From positions 1 through 36,499 of the forward strand of contig NZ_BOSH01000027.1 in NCBI RefSeq assembly GCF_018403245.1: 36,499 bases of DNA, written 5' to 3'. How positions within the stretch are numbered: the first letter of the stretch is position 1; every line of letters starts with the position of its first letter. The stretch comes from Paenibacillus sp. J2TS4 (GTDB lineage Bacteria; Bacillota; Bacilli; Paenibacillales; NBRC-103111). This document shows, piece after piece, positions 1 to 7,769 of this stretch. The notes under the pieces are model-generated. The model was not told the DNA's origin, did no database searches, and was given only the letters and a program-made list of their open reading frames with translations. Made by a program: the position numbers and the translations under genes.

Positions 1-75
1 TCAACTTCTTTTAATTCCTTGTTTTCCAAAATCATCACCCGTCCATAAAGTGGTTCTCACTTATTCGACGTTTGA

Positions 76-231
76 GGGTTGGAATTCCTTCCTCATAATA
101 GGAAACTTACTGGTTCAACTTATATAGTTGGATGTGTATTTGTTTGTATTGGTTTAATATCAAGTATATTTATGGGAAATGCGCGTTTAGTAAAATCTGA
201 ACAATCACGGACTTCTGTGAGTGCTAAATAG
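76..231 (+). pseudogene. C-terminal remnant of a membrane transporter
   Basis: After an in-frame stop at 73-75 a 51-codon frame stays open to a TAG at 229-231. It contains one clear membrane segment (around TYIVGCVFVCIGLISSIF) and a short polar tail ending in SVSAK. There is no start codon or ribosome binding site of its own. The shape suits the last helix of a multi-spanning carrier such as an MFS protein, but the fragment is too short to name a family. The 1-75 stretch upstream shows nothing I can support. Confidence 0.3.
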
Positions 232-487
232 ACTTACCTCAATTCAGTAACTATTATCATTTTTCTTTTTGATTATAAAAAGACTTATAGATGTGTTTTT
301 CCATATAAAAAGTTCATTCTTTGAACAAAAGGAGCTATCTTGATCATACAGCATATTTCTTTTTCATCTTTATCATATTCTTTACGCGTCGCTGATAGAC
401 ACACAATATTTTTTTGTATTTATACTTATAATAAACGTACAATAACTTTAATTATTTAATATAACAAGTCAAAATGGAGGAACGAAA
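232..487. other. AT-rich non-coding gap
   Basis: No credible ORF, RNA or repeat is visible. It separates the transporter remnant from the LUD-type pseudogene. The end of the stretch carries the GGAGG (476-480) that would have served the pseudogene start at 488. Confidence 0.4.
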
Positions 488-1072
488 ATGCAAAAAAAGA
501 CAATTTGATAAAAGCGAGATATCAGCTTTTGGCAACAAAAATAATTAAGAATTTGCAAAGTAGAAAATTTGAGGCTTATTACTGTGATAATGCTATAGAT
601 GCAACTAAAAAAGCCCTATCACTTATCCCAGAACACTCATAAGTGTCATGGGGAGGATCTGTTACACTTAAAGAAATTGGACTTATTGACCAAATATATC
701 AAGGTAATTTCACTATAATTGATCGTGATAAAGCCCAAACAATAGATGAAAGATATGACTTAATGCGTCAAGCACTGCTATGTGATACCTATTTGACGAG
801 CTTCAATGCAATAAGTGAAGATGGTATATTGGTTAATGTAGATAGTGTAGGCAATCGAGTAGCAGCAAAGTGTTATAGCTGTTATTGGGATGTCTACGCT
901 GTTCGTCAGATCCATTTTTACATTCTCCTACAAAGACACTTTGTATTATCAATGGTTCTTGTGGAAATTGTAAATCCAAGGATTGTATTTGTTCTTACGT
1001 TATTGAAACTAGAATGTGCAAGACAGAAGGAAGAATAAAAGTTATCCTGGTTGGCGAATCTCTAGGATTTTA
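488..1072 (+). pseudogene. LUD-domain (LutC/YkgG, DUF162) protein, disrupted
   Basis: The reading must be pieced together from several frames. ATG 488 has GGAGG upstream and is followed by a run of seven A; adding one A restores a frame through IIKNLQSRKFEAYY to LIPEHS. A TAA stands at 638-640, then the same frame continues with VSWGGS, DAISEDG-like and VDSVGNRVAA blocks typical of LUD proteins. After about 875 the frame shifts and a short in-frame TAG follows. The C-terminal block CGNCKSKDCIC...VILVGESLGF is in another frame and ends at 1072. The stretch between VGNRVAA and the cysteine block is shorter than expected, so a deletion is likely. LUD proteins act in lactate utilisation or related redox roles; this copy cannot be functional. 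Confidence 0.8.
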
Positions 1073-1182
1073 AGCTTTAAGTAATATAAAATGCTTTTAC
1101 TTTCACGCATATACGATGAAATATTGTCACCATGTTTTAAGTCATAACTGCCACGCATTTCATATATAAGGAGTTTTTGACA

Positions 1183-1430
1183 ATGAAAAAGATCTTTATC
1201 CAACTTTGTGGCTTATTGCTTATAAACGAAGCTGGCTATTGGATCGAGAAAGTTACTCACCTTCCGCTTCCCGGAAATGTGATTGGAATGCTACTATTTC
1301 TACTACTTATAACTAAAATCATTCCTGTGCATTGGATTGAAGGTGCTACATCGCTTTTGATGAAGCATTTAGCTTTCTTTTCATTCCAGTTGCTGTGGGA
1401 CTGATGAATTTCGGACATTCATTCCTATAA
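1183..1430 (+). pseudogene. CidA/LrgA-family holin-like protein, frameshifted
   Basis: CidA/LrgA proteins are small membrane proteins linked to murein hydrolase export and cell lysis. ATG 1183 lies 9 nt after AAGGAG (1168-1173), which is better than the in-frame TTG at 1177. The frame gives PLPGNVIGMLLFLLLITK and a second helix, then breaks near 1380. The +1 frame carries on with IPVAVGLMNFG, a conserved family block, and stops at 1430. The family is usually about 120 residues or more, so the C-terminal part is lost as well. The 1431-1550 stretch after it holds no recognisable lrgB partner. Confidence 0.75.
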
Positions 1431-1564
1431 AATGGAATCTTGATAAAAGGTTAAAAATTACTGTTGATGACGGATTGACGATAAATTAGACATTATTTCA
1501 TAATGCCAATGCTCATTTTCTTAATTTTAAAAGACATGAATGTGTTAAATTTGGAGGTTCTTTT

Positions 1565-2752
1565 ATGAAAGAAGCTGTAAACAAGAACTTATTTTTCTTA
1601 CTTTCTGTTACTTGTGGTATTGTCGTGGCAAATATTTATTATATCCAACCGATTGCCAATCACGCAGCAAAGACATTTAGCATTGGGATTAGCTCAGTCG
1701 GAGTGTTATCTATGCTTACTCAATTAGGTTATGCGCTTGGTTTATTATTCTTGGTACCACTTGGGGATTTGATAAACAGGAAGAAACTCATTATTAGAAT
1801 GTCTTTACTTTCGACATTATCTTTGCTTATGGCTTTTCTTTCACCAAATTTTTTACTTTTTGCCATTTCATCATTTTTAATCGGACTGCTTTCTATCGTC
1901 CCTCAAATAATCATTCCTTACGGAGCCAGTTTAGTTGATAAAGAAAATCGGGGAAGAGTAACTGGCCAACTATTAAGTGGATTGCTAACTGGTATTTTGT
2001 TATCACGATCAGTTTCAGGATTCGTAGCAAGTTATGCTAATTGGAAGATGATTTATTTATTAGGATTCATTGTTATATTAATTTTATCTATGATCTTGTA
2101 TTTTAATTTGCCAAAAGAAGATCATAATATTAGTTCGGGGCTATCATATTTTTCATCGTTAAAAAGTATTCCATTTTTAATTAAAAGTCAAAAAATATTG
2201 CAAGAATCAGTTATAAGTGGTTTCTTTATGTTTGGTACCTTTTCTATTTTTTGGTCTACATTGATTTTCTATATAAGTAGTTCGTCCTACAATTGGGGAA
2301 GTAAAGAAGCAGGGATCTTAGCCCTTATTGGACTGTCAGGAGCTATGTGTTCACCATTTGCAGGGAGGCTGGCTGATAAGATTTCTGAAAAAAATATAGT
2401 TTTTATTGGGTATGCAATGCAATCTGTCAGCTTCTTTATCTTAATGCTTTTAGGTTCTAATATTGTCGCATTAGTAATTTCCATCGTATTACTGGATGTC
2501 GGGAATCAGTTTGGCCAAGTATCCAATCAAACGCGAGTTCAAAAACTTAGAACTGAGTATGCTAGTAGAAACAATACTGTTTTTATGTTTTCTTACTTTA
2601 TAGGAGGCGCACTGGGGTCTCTGTTAGGAACAACTTTATGGGGGCAGTTCGGTTGGATTGGTGTTACAATCCTCGGACTTGTTTTTCAGGCTTGTGGACT
2701 TACTTTCCATTTCGTATACGGTAAAAAGAAAAAATGTATTAAGCTTGCTTAA
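1565..2752 (+). CDS. MFS transporter (12-helix, probable exporter)
   Basis: A 395-residue major facilitator superfamily carrier with about 12 membrane helices and a basic cytoplasmic C-terminus (YGKKKKCIKLA). Near residues 22-30 it has IVVANIYYIQP, and the MFS loop 2-3 signature appears as PLGDLINRKKL around residues 65-76. GGAGG at 1553-1557 supports ATG 1565. It is clearly paralogous to the MFS gene at 20736-21953: both have the (A)N(I/L)YYxQP opening, the QxGxAxG helix, PQII(V/I)P and the late (N/S)NQTR(V/I) block. Small-molecule export is the likely role and the substrate is unknown. No dedicated regulator abuts it; the TetR gene starts about 1 kb downstream. Confidence 0.85.
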   Translation: MKEAVNKNLFFLLSVTCGIVVANIYYIQPIANHAAKTFSIGISSVGVLSMLTQLGYALGLLFLVPLGDLINRKKLIIRMSLLSTLSLLMAFLSPNFLLFAISSFLIGLLSIVPQIIIPYGASLVDKENRGRVTGQLLSGLLTGILLSRSVSGFVASYANWKMIYLLGFIVILILSMILYFNLPKEDHNISSGLSYFSSLKSIPFLIKSQKILQESVISGFFMFGTFSIFWSTLIFYISSSSYNWGSKEAGILALIGLSGAMCSPFAGRLADKISEKNIVFIGYAMQSVSFFILMLLGSNIVALVISIVLLDVGNQFGQVSNQTRVQKLRTEYASRNNTVFMFSYFIGGALGSLLGTTLWGQFGWIGVTILGLVFQACGLTFHFVYGKKKKCIKLA

Positions 2753-2957
2753 CAGGTGCTATGAAAAAATCAAAAATGATTATTTACAATTCAAAGCAGT
2801 CTGTGGATAATGACATTATCAATTTTAAAGGAGAGGTTGAGCATAATGTTAAGGATGGAACAATATGAATGGTAATTGAATATCACTTTTTATGCTCAGT
2901 TTCAAAACGGCCTTTTTAGGGGTACAGCCGAGATACGTGTATTAACTATACTAAATA
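2753..2957 (+). other. Gap with two very short ORFs, probably gene debris
   Basis: A 35-codon frame (2761-2868) starts directly after the MFS gene. Inside it a strong AAAGGAGAGG precedes ATG 2846, which opens only a nine-residue frame ending TAA at about 2875. A 9-bp inverted repeat (TGAGCATAA near 2840, TTATGCTCA near 2892) brackets this site. It may be the start of a lost gene or a leader, and I see no recognisable protein. Confidence 0.25.
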
Positions 2958-2999
2958 AAACCATAGACCTTATAGTTCTTTAAGGGATTATGGTTTTTT
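2958..2999 (+). terminator. Rho-independent terminator after the MFS gene
   Basis: AAACCATA pairs with TATGGTTT, extended inside by CCTTA with TAAGG, and TTTTTT follows. It probably ends transcription from the MFS gene at 1565. Confidence 0.75.
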
Positions 3000-3141
3000 A
3001 TTTATCTTCAAATAAATTATAACTATATTGTTTTTTTTCAGAGTATTTAAATTATTTTAAGGTGGGGGGGTGAATAAAGTGTCTAAGTACAGATAACAAT
3101 TCTAAGCACATTGTTAATTGCTTAAGTATTGGGGGGATATT

Positions 3142-3351
3142 GTGAAAGTAGAACATGTCATTTTGTCAAACGGAAAGACGTTTCACACATGTAGAAGGCC
3201 TTCCTTTTTGTATGGGGTTCTGCTAACCAAGAATCAATCGTATGATATGAATTTTCTCGCCGAATTCGAGAATTTGTCATTAGAAGAAATCATAGAGGAG
3301 TTAAGCGATCTCCATTTTCATAACATAATGAAGTTGCTCAAAGGTATTTAA
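3142..3351 (+). CDS. Small hypothetical protein
   Basis: GTG 3142 follows a G-rich stretch (GGGGGGAT, 3131-3136) that could act as ribosome binding site; the frame is open further up to TTG 3118. The 69-residue product is soluble-looking, with an acidic C-terminal half (FENLSLEEIIEELSDL) likely to be helical. No family is recognised. It stands alone between two terminators, after a C/G-tract region at 3061-3070. The coding call is tentative. Confidence 0.4.
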   Translation: MKVEHVILSNGKTFHTCRRPSFLYGVLLTKNQSYDMNFLAEFENLSLEEIIEELSDLHFHNIMKLLKGI

Positions 3352-3465
3352 AGGGACGCAGCAAAAAATAAACTGATCTTATCAGATAAGTATATACTTT
3401 ACAGAAAATAGCATAGCAAAAATCACACAAAACTAGATAACACATATAATCTTAACAATCATAAA

Positions 3466-3518
3466 TAATCAAAAGAGCCAAACCAATTAGTATCAATTGT
3501 TTGGCTTTTTTGATTATA
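3466..3518. terminator. Bidirectional rho-independent terminator
   Basis: ATAATCAAAAGAGCCAAAC pairs with GTTTGGCTTTTTTGATTAT around a short AT-rich loop. T-runs on both strands make it usable in either direction. It isolates the small ORF at 3142 from the TetR locus. Confidence 0.8.
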
Positions 3519-3689
3519 TATTATTTTATTCCACTTAAAAAATGAGGTGGGGTAAAAGTATCAACTTCCTAACGAAATAAACTTAACAGAACATATTTTT
3601 AGTCTTTGTAAAACAGATATTTAAACAACAACTCTTTAAAAAATAGTCATTGTGCTTGTTTTAGGAGCTAAAATGTATTATATTAATTT
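3519..3689. promoter_or_regulatory. Upstream region of the TetR gene
   Basis: AT-rich leader region before the tetR-like gene. I see no ORF. TATTATATTAAT near 3677-3688 could supply a -10 element just upstream of the palindromic operator, but no clear -35 is visible. Confidence 0.3.
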
Positions 3690-3710
3690 ATAATTGATCA
3701 ATCAATAAAT
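3690..3710. promoter_or_regulatory. Operator 1 of the TetR-family regulator
   Basis: Core ATTGAT-CA-ATCAAT (3693-3706) lies 26 bp before the regulator's ATG. The same ATTGAT-NN-ATCAAT core recurs at 4283-4296 and 4546-4559 around the neighbouring genes. This points to autoregulation plus control of the downstream units. Confidence 0.75.
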
Positions 3711-3731
3711 ATAAATGAGTGGGTGTAAAAT

Positions 3732-4247
3732 ATGGCAAGACCTAAAAAGGGAAATCGTAAGGAAGATATTCTTGAAGCGGGATTAGAAGTATTTGCAATA
3801 AAAGGTTACTATAATACAACAACTGCACATATAGCAGAAAAAGCGGGTATATCACAGCCGTATGTATTTAAATTTTTTAAAACAAAAGAAGAGCTATTTA
3901 TCGCAGCCTTAGATCGTGCGTTTCATAGAATCATTCAAACTTTTAAAAATGTTGAGTCGAGCTCAGAACAACTCGTTAACAAGATGATTGAAGCTTATGA
4001 AGAACTGTCTACATTACATCCTAATGAAATCGCTTTGCAGGTAATCGGAATTTCCGTAACAGAAAAAGCAATACAGGAAGCTGCAAAGAATGGTCTGGCC
4101 CTTATAAGAAGTTACACTTTAGAAAGGTTTAACTCAGCTGGAATAGAAAATGCCGAAAGAGAAGTAACTACTTTTTTAGCTAGAGGGATGTTATGTAATA
4201 TCTCTTATTTCTTAGATTTCCCTGAACTTATTGATAAAAATAAATAA
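3732..4247 (+). CDS. TetR/AcrR-family transcriptional regulator
   Basis: A 171-residue one-component repressor. The N-terminal TetR helix-turn-helix is clear: EDILEAGLEVFAIKGYYNTT, then IAEKAGISQPYVFKFF and KTKEELF (about residues 11-55). The remaining ~115 residues form the variable ligand-binding domain, slightly short for the family. GTGGGTG at about 3719-3725 acts as ribosome binding site. Three copies of one palindromic operator flank and follow the gene. The likely regulon is therefore itself, the two micropeptides at 4316 and 4428, and the quinone reductase at 4700. By analogy with TetR regulators of quinone or drug detoxification, an aromatic or electrophilic ligand is plausible, but this is inference. 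Confidence 0.9.
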   Translation: MARPKKGNRKEDILEAGLEVFAIKGYYNTTTAHIAEKAGISQPYVFKFFKTKEELFIAALDRAFHRIIQTFKNVESSSEQLVNKMIEAYEELSTLHPNEIALQVIGISVTEKAIQEAAKNGLALIRSYTLERFNSAGIENAEREVTTFLARGMLCNISYFLDFPELIDKNK

Positions 4248-4278
4248 TCAAATGAAGTTGGTTATTTATTTAATGGAT

Positions 4279-4300
4279 AATTATTGATTAATCAATAATT
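4279..4300. promoter_or_regulatory. Operator 2, perfect 22-bp palindrome
   Basis: The left half AATTATTGATT is the exact reverse complement of the right half AATCAATAATT, with no spacer. It sits four bases before the GGAGG of the first micropeptide, so a bound TetR dimer would block transcription into that unit. It contains the shared core ATTGAT-TA-ATCAAT. Confidence 0.85.
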
Positions 4301-4315
4301 TATGGAGGTGAGAAG

Positions 4316-4387
4316 TTGAAATTAAAAAGTTTTGATTATGTTTCTATCACAATTATTCTTATTTGCATCATTAGTTGGTGGGGTTAA
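4316..4387 (+). CDS. Micropeptide 1, single-helix membrane peptide (23 aa)
   Basis: TTG 4316 follows a strong GGAGGTGA (4304-4311). The peptide begins MKLKSFDY, has one hydrophobic helix (VSITIILICIIS) and ends in WWG. The basic start predicts N-in, C-out topology. It lies 15 bp after operator 2 and 40 bp before micropeptide 2, with no terminator between them. It has no relative I recognise. Alternatives are a decayed N-terminus of a larger membrane protein, though no frameshift restores an extension, or a translated leader. The coding call rests on the ribosome binding site, the helix, and a second peptide with the same design next door. Confidence 0.5.
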   Translation: MKLKSFDYVSITIILICIISWWG

Positions 4388-4427
4388 AGAGTTATTGTGA
4401 AGTATTCTTTATGAGGAGGTGAGACCC

Positions 4428-4523
4428 GTGAAGGGAAATAAAAAAGAACATTCTCTTTCCCCTTTATCCATTGGACTAGGGATTACAGCTATAGTGATTG
4501 TTTTGTTTACGTTATGGGACTAA
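4428..4523 (+). CDS. Micropeptide 2, single-helix membrane peptide (31 aa)
   Basis: GTG 4428 is preceded by AGGAGGTGA (4414-4422), close to the ideal ribosome binding site. The product has a polar basic start (MKGNKKEH), a helix from about residue 14 (IGLGITAIVIVLFTL) and ends LWD. N-in topology is expected. It shares the layout of micropeptide 1: basic head, one helix and a tryptophan at the C-terminal membrane edge. The pair sits between TetR operators 2 and 3. Small peptides of this kind often modulate a transporter or respiratory complex; no function can be read from the sequence. Confidence 0.55.
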   Translation: MKGNKKEHSLSPLSIGLGITAIVIVLFTLWD

Positions 4524-4538
4524 CTTATTATCAACAGT

Positions 4539-4566
4539 ATTAATTATTGATTGATCAATAATTAAT
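4539..4566. promoter_or_regulatory. Operator 3, 28-bp inverted repeat
   Basis: Two perfect 13-bp arms (ATTAATTATTGAT and its reverse complement) are separated by TG. It lies between micropeptide 2 and the quinone reductase and carries the shared ATTGAT-NN-ATCAAT core. A weaker related sequence (ATTAATTAATCAC) follows near 4640, closer to the reductase gene. Confidence 0.85.
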
Positions 4567-4699
4567 AAGTAGAACCTCTATTTTATTAAGAGTAACAGGT
4601 CAACTTATTGTTTTTCAACATTACTGGATAATATAAAAATTAATTAATCACTAACTTTGTACTGAAAATAGAACTGAAAAATTGAGAGGAGTCAATCTT

Positions 4700-5266
4700 A
4701 TGAACCATTTAATTGTGTATGCTCATCCAAGAAAAGAAAGTTTTAACCATGCCATTCTGGAAGCTATCATCCGAGGTATTCGCCAAAAGGGACACGAATA
4801 TGTAGTACGCGATTTGTACGCGATGAAGTTTCAACCCGTCGCAAGCAGCAGTGAAATTTTGGGTGGCATCGGCGAGGATATTGAACAGGAGCATAATTAT
4901 CTGAAGTGGGCAGACGTCATCATTTTCATCTATCCGATCTGGTGGACCGGACTGCCTGCAATCGTCAAAGGCTATATTGACCGTGTCTTTACTTATGGGT
5001 TTGCCTACCGTTACGTGAATGGTGAACAAATGGGAATGCTGAAAGGCAAAAAAGCCTTAATCTTTAACACGCAAGGAAAATCGCATGCCCAATATGTGGC
5101 CATCGGCATGGATAAGGCGCTATTATTGACTTCTGACACAGGTATATTTGAATACTGCGGCATAGAAGTGCTACAGCATGTATTTTTCGAGTCTGTACCG
5201 AGCTCCGACAAGGCGACACGTATAGATTGGCTGGATCAAATCGAGGCGATGGCAAGTCAATTATAA
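4700..5266 (+). CDS. NAD(P)H dehydrogenase (quinone), flavodoxin-like fold
   Basis: A 188-residue cytosolic flavoprotein of the NQO/MdaB/KefF type, which makes obligate two-electron reductions of quinones with NAD(P)H. It opens with a beta strand and nucleotide-binding start (HLIVYAHPRKESFNHAI), has the flavin-binding block YPIWWTGLPAIVKGYIDRVF near residues 80-98, and FNTQGKS near 122-128. ATG 4700 is preceded by GAGAGGAG (4684-4691); the upstream TTG 4682 would overlap that site. Operator 3 lies 133 bp upstream, making it a probable TetR target. A role in quinone or electrophile detoxification fits. Confidence 0.88.
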   Translation: MNHLIVYAHPRKESFNHAILEAIIRGIRQKGHEYVVRDLYAMKFQPVASSSEILGGIGEDIEQEHNYLKWADVIIFIYPIWWTGLPAIVKGYIDRVFTYGFAYRYVNGEQMGMLKGKKALIFNTQGKSHAQYVAIGMDKALLLTSDTGIFEYCGIEVLQHVFFESVPSSDKATRIDWLDQIEAMASQL

Positions 5267-5321
5267 GTGATATTTTTATTATTTTTTATATGATTATCAA
5301 GAGTCATCTTTTAAACTTGTC

Positions 5322-5373
5322 TAAACAGTACAAGTTCTTGTCCCGAGTTGAGGAAAAGAACTTGTACTGTTTA
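5322..5373. terminator. Long hairpin between convergent genes
   Basis: An 18-bp perfect inverted repeat (arms 5322-5339 and 5356-5373, starting TAAACAGTACAAG) with a 16-nt loop. There is no long T-run after either arm, so termination efficiency is uncertain. It lies between the quinone reductase and the convergent SDR gene. The rest of 5374-5557 holds nothing I can name. Confidence 0.5.
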
Positions 5374-5557
5374 CAGAAACAGCCAAGTATCTAAGATGGC
5401 TTTATTATGTAGTACCAACATAGCTGACACGATCCATAGCTGCGAACATTACAATTGAGACATTTTTCACCTAATCCTTCATCATGTCAAAGGCCTTTTT
5501 GATCGATATCTGCCGAACCTAAGTTTGACGGACTGTTTTTGCTGTCATTGTTTGCGA

Positions 5558-6313
5558 TCAGATGTTCTGACCACCCGATACTTCGATTCTCTGCCCATTA
5601 ATCCAGCGGTTGTCCGATTCAAGAAGGTTAGCGACTGCGGGACCAATGTCATCGGGTACGCCGACTCGACCAAGGGCAGTCATTGAGGCAAACGTGTCAT
5701 TGTAAGCAGGAATATCGCGTACAGAACCTCCTAGAAAATCGGTTTCAATTGCTCCAGGTGCAATGGTATTAGCCGTGATACCTCGGTGACCAAGTTCTTT
5801 GGCCAAATAGATAGTTAGAATCTCGACCGCTCCCTTTGCGGCAGAATAGGCAGAGAATCCAGGAAATGAAACGCGAGTAAGACCCGATGAGAAGTTCACA
5901 ATACGGCCGCCATCTGTAATAAGCGGCAGAAGGGCTTGAGTCAAGAAAAAAACGCCTTTGACATGCACATTAAACAGGTTGTCGAACTGAGTTTCTGTAG
6001 TTTCGGCATAGTCTACCATTTCTCCGTGACCGGCATTATTCACTAGATGATTGAAAGTGTCGCAATCCCAAGTAGACCGAAGGGTTGAACGAACTTTCTC
6101 AACAAAGGCCGTAAAGCTGGCTATGTTTCCAACATCAAGTTGTAATGCTACTGCTTGACGACCCAGAGATTCGATCTCAGCAACAACAGACTTTGCTTCT
6201 TCTGCTTGGCTGCGATAGGTTAAGATGACATCACCGCCATGACGGGCAATACTGATGGCAGTATTGCGGCCAAGTCCACGGCTACCACCTGTGACGATTG
6301 AGATATTTTTCAT
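5558..6313 (-). CDS. SDR-family NAD(P)-dependent oxidoreductase
   Basis: A 251-residue classical short-chain dehydrogenase/reductase. The cofactor motif TGGSRGLG is at residues 8-15, D60 follows, and NNAG is at 92-95. The catalytic set is N115, S143, Y156 and K160 (YSAAK), and the C-terminal block is WINGQRIEVSGGQ. R34 after the second strand favours NADP(H). Length and architecture are complete. It is transcribed divergently from a MerR regulator, and its promoter has the stretched spacer and dyad of a MerR-controlled promoter. The substrate, a carbonyl or alcohol, is unknown. Confidence 0.92.
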   Translation of the reverse strand: MKNISIVTGGSRGLGRNTAISIARHGGDVILTYRSQAEEAKSVVAEIESLGRQAVALQLDVGNIASFTAFVEKVRSTLRSTWDCDTFNHLVNNAGHGEMVDYAETTETQFDNLFNVHVKGVFFLTQALLPLITDGGRIVNFSSGLTRVSFPGFSAYSAAKGAVEILTIYLAKELGHRGITANTIAPGAIETDFLGGSVRDIPAYNDTFASMTALGRVGVPDDIGPAVANLLESDNRWINGQRIEVSGGQNI

Positions 6314-6355
6314 TGTAACTTCATCCTTTCAAAGCTCATTTTTAATTACCTTGTT

Positions 6356-6386
6356 ATCATAGATTATAAAGTTCACTTTAAGTCAA
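6356..6386 (-). promoter_or_regulatory. MerR-type promoter of the SDR gene
   Basis: On the minus strand TTGACT (6386-6381) and TATGAT (6361-6356) are 19 bp apart, the long spacer typical of MerR-activated promoters. The spacer contains the dyad TAAAGTGAACTTTA (6367-6380). The half-site is repeated before the merR gene. Confidence 0.7.
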
Positions 6387-6507
6387 GGCTTTTTCACTGA
6401 AAAAGAAAGTGTATAATGAAACAGTGAAATATTTGATTTAATCATATCTTCCTCATTTTTTTTATAGCGTAAATTAGGATTTTTATATTAGATATGCTAA
6501 AAAAACA

Positions 6508-6525
6508 TTTAATGTTCACTTTAAT
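6508..6525. promoter_or_regulatory. Second MerR half-operator
   Basis: TTTAATGTTCACTTTAAT shares GTTCACTTTA with the dyad at 6367-6380. It lies just before the ribosome binding site of the merR-like gene and could allow autoregulation. A TGTATAAT extended -10 at 6410-6417 may be the gene's promoter. Confidence 0.5.
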
Positions 6526-6546
6526 AGGAGGAGATGAGTTTTACAT

Positions 6547-6930
6547 ATGTTGACCATAGGGGAAGTTACTGAATTGACAGGAATAGCGGCTCCCACACTT
6601 CGATATTACGAAAAGGAGGGACTGCTTCCACATGTGAAGAGAAATGAAAATGGGAAGCGGTTATATGACGAAGATGATTTAAGCTGGATTCAATTTGTTA
6701 CGGCTCTTAGAGCGACAGGAATGCCGATTGCTCAAATTCAGAAGTATGTATACTTGTATAAAGAAGGGGAATCGACGATTTCGGAACGAAAAATGATGAT
6801 GCTCCATCATAAAAAGGAAATTGAGAAAAGCATAAGAGACCTATATTTTAACTTGGATAAAATAAACTATAAACTTGCTCTTTATGATGTAATAGAATCT
6901 CAGATTGAACGAACGAACATCAAATTTTGA
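6547..6930 (+). CDS. MerR-family transcriptional regulator (AdhR-like)
   Basis: A 127-residue regulator with the MerR winged helix-turn-helix at the N-terminus (LTIGEVTELTGIAAPTLRYY, then EKEGLLPHVKR and a YDEDDL block, residues 2-45). A dimerisation coiled coil follows from about residue 75. There is no cysteine metal loop, so it resembles the MerR branch that senses aldehydes or other electrophiles rather than metals. AGGAGGAG at 6526-6533 lies 13 nt before ATG 6547. It is divergent from the SDR gene, with operator-like dyads between them, so that gene is the expected target. Confidence 0.9.
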   Translation: MLTIGEVTELTGIAAPTLRYYEKEGLLPHVKRNENGKRLYDEDDLSWIQFVTALRATGMPIAQIQKYVYLYKEGESTISERKMMMLHHKKEIEKSIRDLYFNLDKINYKLALYDVIESQIERTNIKF

Positions 6931-7102
6931 CTCTGCCAAATATAAAATCCTAAATTAGCGACTTTGTATTTGACTTAAACATACATTTCTGAATAGCTAT
7001 ACCTATAACGTCAATTACAGACCGATTCCTGATTAGGAGTGTACAAAGTGAAAATAACCACCAATCTTAGAAGAAATACTGCACCATGATTCAAAAGCTT
7101 AG

Positions 7103-7231
7103 AAAACCATTTGTTTACGAGGTACTGCAGTGGAGCGAGCCAATGCCTATCTCAAAGGCTATTTTCAACTCAACCATGTTCGTTATCGTTCCGGAAGGCT
7201 TAACCAAGCTTCTTACTTTAATGATAAGTAA
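7103..7231 (+). pseudogene. Transposase C-terminal remnant
   Basis: Between a TAG and a TAA lies a 42-codon frame with GTAVERANAYLKGYFQLN and HVRYRSGR. This matches the end of DDE transposases of the IS1182/IS5-like type, in which a catalytic E sits in a (S/A)VER(V/A)NA-like motif. There is no start and no inverted repeats that I can pair, so it is a scar of a lost insertion sequence. Confidence 0.65.
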
Positions 7232-7342
7232 AGTTATGGCATTTAATATTCTCTTAATTAGGTAATCAATTAGAAGTTTTACAGGACTAAAAGTTAACGA
7301 TAATCAAGAATCACCTTATCCATTGCTTAGGAGAATAAAAAT

Positions 7343-7603
7343 ATGAAATTAAAAGTATATACAGTAAATTCATTTGCCAAAACATTAGAAGGAGGCAATC
7401 CAGCCGGAGTTGTGATTGATGCGGATTCTTTATCTGATGAAAGTATGAAAAGTATTGCAGGTGCAATTGGTTTTAGTGAGACTGCCTTTGTCATGAAGTC
7501 AGAATCAGCACATTTTAAAGTAAGATTTTTTACCCCTGAAGAAGGGGTAGACCTTTGTGGACACGCTACAATAGCAACATTAGCACCGATTAGTAAAGAT
7601 TAG
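7343..7603 (+). pseudogene. PhzF-family isomerase/epimerase, N-terminal fragment
   Basis: The 86 codons match the start of the PhzF/YddE family: VYTVNSFAKTLEGGNPAGVV, IAGAIGFSETAFV and FTPEEGVDLCGHATIAT. The family is usually 260-300 residues, so about two thirds are missing after 7603. The following ~110 bases still look like a decayed continuation. TAGGAG near 7328 supplies a ribosome binding site for ATG 7343. The fragment keeps the early catalytic region but cannot fold as the usual two-domain enzyme. Confidence 0.8.
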
Positions 7604-7730
7604 ACATTTTTAGGGCCAGTTAATCTTGCACTTCAACAGTCTGAAAATCGGGTACCTGTTTGGATTTCTGTGAAATTTTTAGATAAAACAACCAAAACTG
7701 CACTACTTTCCAATATATACTCACTTATGT

Positions 7731-7769
7731 ACAACCTTATGAAATGGTGTTATTATTTCATAAGGTTGT
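7731..7769. terminator. Hairpin terminator between phzF remnant and mgtE
   Basis: ACAACCTTATGAAAT (7731-7745) pairs perfectly with ATTTCATAAGGTTGT (7755-7769). Only a short T/A-rich tail follows. It separates the convergent phzF remnant and mgtE. The stretch 7770-7934 is otherwise featureless. Confidence 0.55.

Noticed and set aside
5322..5373. Perfect 18-bp inverted repeat as a regulator operator
   Set aside because: It lies between two convergent gene ends, so a transcript-end hairpin is the simpler reading.
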